Part shown: positions 58,938 through 64,000 of the stretch, piece by piece
How the letters are laid out: every line of letters begins with the position of its first letter
Position numbering within the stretch: the stretch's first letter is position 1
Notes under the pieces: generated by a model
Database searches by the model: none
What the model saw: only the letters and a program-made list of their open reading frames with translations
Told to the model about the DNA's origin: nothing
Made by a program: the position numbers and the translations under genes
Source: Leifsonia sp. CL147
GTDB taxonomy: Bacteria > Actinomycetota > Actinomycetes > Actinomycetales > Microbacteriaceae
DNA length: 64,000 bases
Direction of reading: 5' to 3'
Assembly: GCF_900114565.1 (NCBI RefSeq)
Contig: NZ_FOTM01000002.1
Coordinates: 62,001-126,000 of the forward strand

Positions 58938-59310
58938 CCTTCCACCCGCCCACGACGTGGACGGCGAGGTTGAACAGCGCCGCGGAGATCGCGCCGAGGG
59001 CGGACACCACGATGATCTCGAGCACCGCCACCACGACCGTGAAGGTCATGACGTTCGGGAAGGTGATTCCGGCCACGAGCGCGGCGCCCTGGGAACCGGC
59101 GATGTCCTCCAGGAAGCTGGTCACGGCGCCCACCACACCGAACCGGTCGAGCGCCGCCCAGAGGAGCAGGCCGAGCAGCACGGTGATGCCGCCCACGATA
59201 ATGCTCACCAGGAACGACATCTTCAGCGCCGACCAGAAGTCGACGTAGACCAGCCGCATCGTGGCGCGCTTCTTCTGTTTCGTGCCCCGCGGCAGACGAC
59301 CCGACGGCAT
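58918..59310 (-). CDS. DUF3566-type small membrane protein
   Basis: 130 residues. A basic N-terminus (GRLPRGTKQKKRATMRLVY) precedes VDFWSALKMSFLVSIIVGGI and a second helix pair ending FNLAVHVVGGWKVTF, as in the actinobacterial DUF3566 family. The ATG at 59310 has GGGGAGGG upstream; a frame to 59457 is poorly supported. The family usually sits next to gyrA near the origin, but no such genes are here. The stop overlaps bioQ on the other strand. Confidence 0.78.
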   Translation of the reverse strand: MPSGRLPRGTKQKKRATMRLVYVDFWSALKMSFLVSIIVGGITVLLGLLLWAALDRFGVVGAVTSFLEDIAGSQGAALVAGITFPNVMTFTVVVAVLEIIVVSALGAISAALFNLAVHVVGGWKVTFGSD

Positions 59311-59508
59311 TGCACCCTCCCCAGATTGCTGACGCCGTCTCCGGCATCCCCCGTCCGGCAAGTCTACGGGACGACCTTCCGCGAGCCGGGACGAGACGTT
59401 CGCAGAGTCCATACCGAGCGTCCGGTTCTGCGGTAGATTGTCTGCATACCCGGGCACGGCCGTAGCGGATTGGGGGCGCTGCGGCCGGGCCGGTCGGGCG
59501 GGTGGCGC

Positions 59509-60138
59509 CTACCGGATGAGCTCCGGCAGCGACCGCAGCCGCTCCCACTCGGAGTCCGGCACGATTCCCGGCAGCAGCACGACCCACAGATCGCGGACGC
59601 GCTCCATCAGGTCCGTCCGGTGGCTGACCAGCTCCGAGACGAGTTGCACACCCGTGTAGGCCGGAACGACGACGCGGGCCAGCATCCCGGGGTCGAGCTC
59701 CGGGCGGAGATCGCCCTCCTCGATCGCGCGGCGGAAGAGGTCCTCGGCGGCCCGCAACCAGTCCTGATAAGGCTCGACGACCGGCGGGTCGAACAGCGAG
59801 ACATCCGTGCTCAGCCGGATTCCGGCCTGCACTACCGGGTCGGCGAACAGCTGCCTCGCGAGCATGACACTCAGCACCACCATGGTCTCCAGACCCGGGC
59901 GGCCCTCCTCGATCACCTGGGCGGCGGCCTCCATCGTCCGCCGGTGCTGCTCGTCGATGACGGCACGCGCCAGCTCGTCCTTCGAGGCGAAGTGGAAGTA
60001 GAGCGCACCCTTGGTCACGCCCGCCTCCGCGGCGATGTCCGCGATCGACGCGAGGCCGTATCCACGACGCCCGAAGACCGCGGCGGCTCCGGCGACGATC
60101 GCCTCGCGCGTCACCTGCGCTCGTTCCTGCTTCACCAT
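59509..60138 (-). CDS. TetR regulator resembling gamma-butyrolactone receptors (ArpA/ScbR)
   Basis: 209 residues. The start MVKQERAQVTREAIVAGAAA and the helix-turn-helix GYGLASIADIAAEAGVTKGALYFHFASKDELA closely follow ArpA/ScbR receptors. The C-terminal region (ELVSHRTDLMERVRDLWVVLLPGIVP) fits too. In Streptomyces these sense butyrolactones and control antibiotics. No butyrolactone synthase or antibiotic genes are in the window, so it may be a pseudoreceptor. The ATG lies near a TAACGT box with a palindrome CGTTAACG. Confidence 0.8.
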   Translation of the reverse strand: MVKQERAQVTREAIVAGAAAVFGRRGYGLASIADIAAEAGVTKGALYFHFASKDELARAVIDEQHRRTMEAAAQVIEEGRPGLETMVVLSVMLARQLFADPVVQAGIRLSTDVSLFDPPVVEPYQDWLRAAEDLFRRAIEEGDLRPELDPGMLARVVVPAYTGVQLVSELVSHRTDLMERVRDLWVVLLPGIVPDSEWERLRSLPELIR

Positions 60139-60147
60139 GATGCGCTC

Positions 60148-60156
60148 ACGTTAACG
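60148..60156. promoter_or_regulatory. Promoter/operator of the ScbR-like gene
   Basis: On the minus strand a TAACGT -10 box (plus-strand 60148-60153) overlaps the 8-bp palindrome CGTTAACG (60149-60156). The start codon at 60138 is nine bases after the box. Autorepression is plausible. Confidence 0.4.
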
Positions 60157-60235
60157 CACCAATCCTCTGCGAACGATGAGGAACGTGCCGTGCCGGGCGT
60201 AGCGTTGCTCGCACCACCACCGAAGAGCCTGCGGG

Positions 60236-60610
60236 ATGGGCGTCACCCGCGTCGCCGACACCACCGTCGAGATCCTGCGGGATGCGGGCGTCACCCGCGT
60301 CTACGGCATACCCGGCGACTCGCTCAACGGCTTCACCGACGCCATCCGCCGCAGCGACGGGGTGAGCTGGGAGCACGTGCGGCACGAGGAGGCGGCGGCG
60401 TTCGCCGCGTCTGCGGATGTCGCGTCTGCAGACGCCGCGCTGACCGGCCAGCTCGCGGTGTGCGCCGGCAGCTGGGGCCCCGGCAACACGCACCTCATCA
60501 ACGGCCTGTACGACGCCAACCGCAGCCGGGTGCCCGTGCCCGCGCAGGCGCGCTGCGCGCTGGCGCGCTGCCCGACATTCGTGACGAATGTCGCCCTGAC
60601 GCGTCTCTAA
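60236..60610 (+). pseudogene. poxB: Truncated pyruvate oxidase (TPP enzyme) gene, 5' remnant
   Basis: The first 100 or so codons read as the N-terminus of PoxB-type enzymes: ADTTVEILRDAGVTRVYGIP, GDSLNGFTDAIRR, then CAGSWGPGNTHLINGLYDAN and RSRVPV. Intact enzymes are near 575-600 residues. Homology stops at about 60540. A GC-rich palindromic run and repeat array D follow, and the frame then reads through the repeats to a stop at 60610. A small in-frame duplication (ASADVASADAA) is also present. The catalytic and FAD/TPP domains are lost, so it is not functional. Confidence 0.85.
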
Positions 60611-60710
60611 ATGCACATTCGTGACGAATATTGCGTTGGGCGGTGCGGGAGTGCACATTCGTGACGAATGTTGCCCTGACGCGTCTCTAAGTGCACAGTC
60701 GTGACGAATC
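60576..60710. repeat. Array D: four copies of the palindrome at 40-bp period
   Basis: Copies start at 60576, 60616, 60656 and 60696, again exactly 40 bases apart. Copy 2 ends GAATA and copy 4 is decayed (CAGTCGTGACGAATC). Two kinds of 25-base spacer alternate. Spacers 1 and 3 begin TCGCCCTGACG or TTGCCCTGACG, and spacer 2 begins TTGCGTTGGGC as in array C. The array lies between the truncated poxB and the converging LCP gene, 17 bases before its stop. Confidence 0.95.
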
Positions 60711-60727
60711 GGGGGAGGGATGCGGGG

Positions 60728-62434
60728 CTAGTTGATGCAGACCTTGTCGCTGTAGTTCGTCGCGGGGCCCGTGGGGGTTGCGGGCGGGGCGGGAGCCGGC
60801 GCGCTTCCGGTCGCGGGCTTGCCCGAGCCGGCGGCCGCAGGCGCCGTCGGCATGATGCCGTCCTCGCCGAGGATCACCGTGACCGTGCTCACGGCATCCG
60901 TCTGCTGCACGGCCGCGCCGGGCAGGTACGCGGCGACGGCCTTCGCCTGCGCTTCCTGGCCCGCCTTGTACTGGATCACGGTCGTCGAGCGCGTGTCCGA
61001 ATCCCCGGGGGTCCCGGTCTTGAAGCCGGCGGCGGCGAGCGTCTGCGTCCCGGTCGTGGCGGCGCCGTTCGCGCTGCCGCCGTTCAGAACGGTGACCGTC
61101 GTGTCGGCCGGCTTCGCGGCGGTGGCGTTGTCGTACGCGGTCGGGGTGCCGATCAGGCTCTGGATGAACGCTGGCATGGCGTCGGTGTCGACCTGCACGA
61201 TCGAGACGTCCGAACCGTCGACCGTGATGGTCGGCGTGCCGGAGATCGGGATGGTCGCCGACTGCACCTTCCCACCGGTCAGTCCCTGCAACTGGGCCGC
61301 CAGCTGGAGGAAGTTCAGCCCGGGATCGGTCTCCAGGGAGCCGCTCACCGCATCCAGGACGCTCGTCAGCTTCCCCGGGTTCAGCAGGGTTCCGGCGGAC
61401 AGGAACTTGTGCGCCTCCACCGAGAGGAAGTACTGCTGCCGCACCACCCGATCCAGGTCCCCGCGCGGCAGGCCATGGCGCTGGCGCACGAAGGACAGCG
61501 CCTGCTGAGCGTCCAGCGTCGACACGCCCGCCGGGAAGTTCGCCCCCGAGTACGGGTCGTCCACCGCATTGTTGAGGCACACCTGGATGGGCCCGAGCGC
61601 CTTGGCGATCGTGTAGAACCCGAGCAGGGACACCCGCACGTAGTGGTCGATGCTCAGCCCGGTGAGGTTCTGCACGGTCTGGATGAGCAGCTTGGCACCG
61701 CTCGCGGGGTCCGTCCCGCCGTTGCCCAGCGAGAACGCCGCATTCAGCTTGTTCATGCCGTGGCCGGGCACATCCACCCAGGAGTCGCGGGGGAGCGAGA
61801 CGAGCGTCGCCGACTTCCCGTTGGCCGGGATGTGCAGGATCATCATCGTGTCGGTGTTCGTGCCGCCGCCGTCCGCCGTGGTGCTCAGCTGGTCGAGCTC
61901 GGCCTGCGTGGCGCCGTCGGGGCGGTGGTCGTCGCCGACCAGAAGGATGTTCTGGTCCTGACCGTCCACGTCCTTCCCGGTCTTCGAGATCACGTCGACG
62001 TGCTTCACGCCGCCGACGAAACGGAAGTAGCTGTAGGCCGCATAACCGCCGACGACCACGAGGAGGATGGCGAGGGCCGCGGCGGTCCAGCCGACGATGC
62101 GCTTCGCGCGGCGATGTTTGCGGGGAGGATCGTCCGGGCCGTTCGAGCCGCCGTCTCCTGGGCCGTCGCCGTTGCCGCCTCGCCCGCCGGACCCGGAACC
62201 GCCGGACCGTACAGCGCTGCCGCCTCCCCGGCCGGACGCGTCGCCACCGAGTCCGAACGGGTCGAGCGGAGCACCGCCGCCGGCCCCTGTGGGGACTCCG
62301 GATGCCGGACGCGTCGCGCGGACGGGGCGGCGAGGGTCGACAGGCGGTACGCGTCCGAAAACCTCGGTCGGGGGCAGCTGCTCATCGCCGCCGCCCGAGC
62401 CGGGCTCTGGGGAGGGAAAGTTCGGGCGTCGCAC
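60728..62434 (-). CDS. LytR-CpsA-Psr (LCP) cell-wall protein with LytR_C domain
   Basis: 568 residues. A long Gly/Pro-rich cytoplasmic N-terminus, one membrane helix (ALAILLVVVGGYAAYSYF, near 120-137), then an LCP domain. The LCP motifs are NILLVGDDHRPDG, LVSLPRDSWVDVPGHG, KLNAAFSLGG-like text and FVRQRHGLPRGDLDRVVRQQ. A LytR_C domain (TTVTVLNGG) and Pro-rich tail follow. The family joins wall polymers to peptidoglycan or arabinogalactan. The GTG start has no ribosome site and is 6 bases after a TAACGT box, so it is leaderless. Confidence 0.92.
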   Translation of the reverse strand: MRRPNFPSPEPGSGGGDEQLPPTEVFGRVPPVDPRRPVRATRPASGVPTGAGGGAPLDPFGLGGDASGRGGGSAVRSGGSGSGGRGGNGDGPGDGGSNGPDDPPRKHRRAKRIVGWTAAALAILLVVVGGYAAYSYFRFVGGVKHVDVISKTGKDVDGQDQNILLVGDDHRPDGATQAELDQLSTTADGGGTNTDTMMILHIPANGKSATLVSLPRDSWVDVPGHGMNKLNAAFSLGNGGTDPASGAKLLIQTVQNLTGLSIDHYVRVSLLGFYTIAKALGPIQVCLNNAVDDPYSGANFPAGVSTLDAQQALSFVRQRHGLPRGDLDRVVRQQYFLSVEAHKFLSAGTLLNPGKLTSVLDAVSGSLETDPGLNFLQLAAQLQGLTGGKVQSATIPISGTPTITVDGSDVSIVQVDTDAMPAFIQSLIGTPTAYDNATAAKPADTTVTVLNGGSANGAATTGTQTLAAAGFKTGTPGDSDTRSTTVIQYKAGQEAQAKAVAAYLPGAAVQQTDAVSTVTVILGEDGIMPTAPAAAGSGKPATGSAPAPAPPATPTGPATNYSDKVCIN

Positions 62435-62440
62435 AGGGAA

Positions 62441-62446
62441 ACGTTA
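62441..62446 (-). promoter_or_regulatory. -10 box of the LCP gene (leaderless)
   Basis: TAACGT on the minus strand ends six bases before the GTG at 62434. The same hexamer is the -10 of the importer promoter at 20535 and of the ScbR-like gene. Confidence 0.55.
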
Positions 62447-62575
62447 GAGGGCGCGACCTTGGAACCCGCTGCTTCGGGAGGTGTTTCCCGAGGAATCGCC
62501 AGCTTTTCCGCGTCGACCTCCCAGGGGCGCGGGGAGGCGGTGTTCACCGGCCTGCGAGATCGCTCAGTCGTGCGC

Positions 62576-63130
62576 CTAGATGCGGACGTCGCCGCTGCTG
62601 GGGCCGTGGCCGCCCTTGTCGTCGCCCTCCCCATCCGAACACGGTGTCGCGCACTCCTCGTCGGCGATCGCCGAGTTCATCGTGCGGGCGATCTCCAGCA
62701 ACTCCTCCTGCTGTTCCGGGGTCAGGGCGTCGAACAGGATGCGGCGGATCGTGGCGGTGTGGCGCGGCAGCGCCCGCACCACTGCCCGGCGCCCGTGGCC
62801 GGTGAGGTGGATCCACATCGCACGCCGGTCTTCCGCGCACTCTTGCCGTTCGACGAGGCCGCGTGCGACCATCCGGGTGACCTGGTGCGAGACGCGACTC
62901 TTCTCCCAGCCGGTACGGTCCACCAGGTCGCGCACGCGCATCCGCCGGCCGGGTGAGCGGACGAGCGCCATCAACACCTCCAGCTCGGAGATGGAGATGC
63001 CGTCGTCCCGCTGCAGCTGAAGATCGAGCGTGCGGTCGAAGCCGCGGCGCATGAGGTGGAAGGCGCTGAACAGTTCCAGCTCGTCGTCCGTCAGCTTCCG
63101 CGGGTCGGGTCTGGTGCGCGCGGTGGCCAT
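62576..63130 (-). CDS. MarR-family transcriptional regulator
   Basis: 184 residues. Winged helix in RDLVDRTGWEKSRVSHQVTRMVARGLVER with wing CAEDRRAMWIHLTGHG. The tail after GDDKGGHGPSS is Gly/Asp-rich. I chose the ATG at 63130 with AGGA eight bases upstream. It faces the FMN reductase gene across 164 bases that contain a 17-bp inverted repeat, its likely site. Confidence 0.87.
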   Translation of the reverse strand: MATARTRPDPRKLTDDELELFSAFHLMRRGFDRTLDLQLQRDDGISISELEVLMALVRSPGRRMRVRDLVDRTGWEKSRVSHQVTRMVARGLVERQECAEDRRAMWIHLTGHGRRAVVRALPRHTATIRRILFDALTPEQQEELLEIARTMNSAIADEECATPCSDGEGDDKGGHGPSSGDVRI

Positions 63131-63263
63131 ACGCCATCCTGACACGTGCCCGGGTGCCGCACGAGGATGCCCGACCGAGTGGATGCGGCCTGCCGCGTGC
63201 CGCCGCGTGCCCGGGAATGATCGGTCCGGTGACCTCGTTGCGGAAGGGTGACACGTCATCAAA

Positions 63264-63280
63264 TTGGACGCGTCGTCTAA
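63264..63280. promoter_or_regulatory. Candidate MarR operator before the FMN reductase gene
   Basis: TTGGACG-CGT-CGTCTAA is a 17-bp inverted repeat with one mismatch per arm. It ends 14 bases before the reductase ATG and overlaps its likely promoter. Repression by the divergent MarR is inferred. Confidence 0.55.
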
Positions 63281-63294
63281 CGAGGAAGGCTGAT

Positions 63295-63882
63295 ATGAGC
63301 AAGATAGCGATCATCATCGGAAGCACGCGCCCGGGCCGGAACGGCGAAGCCGTGGCCCGCTGGGTCCACGAGAATGCGTCCCAGCGTTCGGACGTCGAGT
63401 ACGAGCTCGTCGACCTGAAGGATTGGGATCTCCCGCACCTCGACGAGGCCCTGCCCGCCGCCGCCGGCCAGTATGCGGGCGAGCACACCAAGGCGTGGGC
63501 GGCGAAGATCGCCGAGTTCGACGGCTTCATCTTCGTCACCCCGGAGTACAACCACGGCACGTCGGGTGCCCTCAAGAACGCGATCGATTACGTCGGCGCC
63601 GAGTGGTACAACAAGGCAGCCGGTTTCGTGAGCTATGGCGTCTTCGGGGGCGCTCGCGCGGTCGAGCACCTGCGCCTGGTGCTGTCGCAACTGCAGGTCG
63701 CCACGGTGAGCGCCCACGTGGGCCTGAGCCTCGCCCATGACTTCGAGAACTGGCAGCTGAAGCCCACCGAGCAGCAGACCGCCGCGCTCACGCCGCTGTT
63801 CGATCAGGTGGAGTCATGGTCCGCCGCCCTGAAGACCGTGCGCGAGGCCGCGGCCGAGGAGGACGAGGACGAGGCCGCCTGA
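63295..63882 (+). CDS. NAD(P)H-dependent FMN reductase
   Basis: 195 residues of the flavodoxin-like NADPH-dependent FMN/quinone reductase family. IGSTRPGRNGEAVARWV binds the FMN phosphate and VTPEYNHGTSGALKNAIDYV is the flavin loop. The acidic tail AAAEEDEDEAA is unusual. It may reduce quinones or nitro/azo compounds under control of the MarR protein. The ATG at 63295 has GAGGAAGG upstream. Confidence 0.9.
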   Translation: MSKIAIIIGSTRPGRNGEAVARWVHENASQRSDVEYELVDLKDWDLPHLDEALPAAAGQYAGEHTKAWAAKIAEFDGFIFVTPEYNHGTSGALKNAIDYVGAEWYNKAAGFVSYGVFGGARAVEHLRLVLSQLQVATVSAHVGLSLAHDFENWQLKPTEQQTAALTPLFDQVESWSAALKTVREAAAEEDEDEAA

Positions 63883-63886
63883 CCAG

Positions 63887-63931
63887 GCCGCCGCCTGACT
63901 TGCCGCCGCCTGACCTGCCGCCGCCTGACCT
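63887..63931. repeat. Three tandem 15-bp repeats
   Basis: GCCGCCGCCTGAC followed by CT or TT occurs three times at a 15-base period between the reductase stop and the converging glycosylase stop. It is probably slippage-prone; no function is seen. Confidence 0.85.
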
Positions 63932-63936
63932 GCCGC

Positions 63937-64000
63937 TCACGTCTGGCAGACCGGACAGAAGTAGGTGACCCGTTCTTCCGACTCCGTCCGGCCGAGGCTC
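63937..64000 (-). CDS. Fpg/Nei-type DNA glycosylase, C-terminal end only
   Basis: The last 20 codons read RTESEERVTYFCPVCQT before a TGA at 63937. This is the second half of the C-terminal zinc finger (CPVCQ) found in formamidopyrimidine-DNA glycosylases and endonuclease VIII. The rest of the gene is outside the window, so Fpg and Nei cannot be told apart. Confidence 0.75.
   Translation of the reverse strand, partial: SLGRTESEERVTYFCPVCQT

Noticed and set aside
41812-60710. CRISPR array reading of the palindromic repeats
   Set aside because: The 25-bp intervals within each array are nearly identical to each other rather than unique, the repeat is only 15 bp, and no cas genes are in the window.

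Overview
The window is high-GC DNA with dense, tightly overlapping operons. It carries lipoprotein ABC binding proteins, a BioQ-regulated bioYMN locus, a DUF3566 membrane protein, a CtaG-like protein, a LytR-CpsA-Psr protein and many apparently leaderless starts. This fits an actinobacterium, most likely Microbacteriaceae; the family call is inference from gene content only.

Positions 1-29.8 kb form a catabolic, probably accessory, island for imported and probably sulfated sugars. It holds a partial glycoside hydrolase with a sugar isomerase and a dehydrogenase (leftward); an ABC sugar importer with a ROK regulator (2.6-7.1 kb); a leftward PadR regulator, formylglycine-generating enzyme (FGE) and 39-residue CxPxR peptide (8.8-7.1 kb); and a divergent operon with a peptide-type ABC importer followed by three sulfatases (8.9-19.2 kb). 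Next come a leftward KDPG-type aldolase and P-loop kinase (20.4-19.2 kb). A final rightward operon (20.6-29.8 kb) has a second sugar importer, three Gfo/Idh/MocA dehydrogenases, a LacI regulator, a VOC protein, a TIM-barrel isomerase and a short-chain dehydrogenase. None of the sulfatases or sugar enzymes has a signal peptide, so the scheme is import first, then desulfation and oxidation in the cytoplasm, with FGE activating the sulfatases.

Positions 30-41.7 kb are mixed housekeeping: a small membrane protein, a secreted Ala/Gly-rich protein, a two-component system, GntR-prpB-prpD (methylcitrate cycle, no prpC beside it), a DEAD-box RNA helicase, and a large FAD/Fe-S D-2-hydroxyacid dehydrogenase.

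Positions 41.8-60.7 kb carry four separate tandem arrays of one unusual 40-bp repeat. Each unit contains the 15-bp palindrome CATTCGTGACGAATG followed by a 25-bp spacer that differs between arrays. Genes between the arrays include a nitronate monooxygenase, a VOC-MarR pair, a CtaG-like protein, a membrane esterase, an orphan encapsulated-ferritin-like protein, a LysR regulator, a 1610-residue secreted nuclease/5'-nucleotidase fusion, a biotin-uptake operon (bioY, acyl-CoA ligase, divergent thiolase, bioM, bioN, CHY zinc finger) opposite bioQ, and an ArpA/ScbR-like TetR regulator. The last array sits where a pyruvate oxidase gene has lost about four fifths of its length.

Positions 60.7-64 kb hold an LCP cell-wall protein, a divergent MarR/FMN-reductase pair and the 3' end of a DNA glycosylase gene.

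The two observations most worth follow-up are the 40-bp palindromic arrays and the FGE-linked CxPxR mini-protein.
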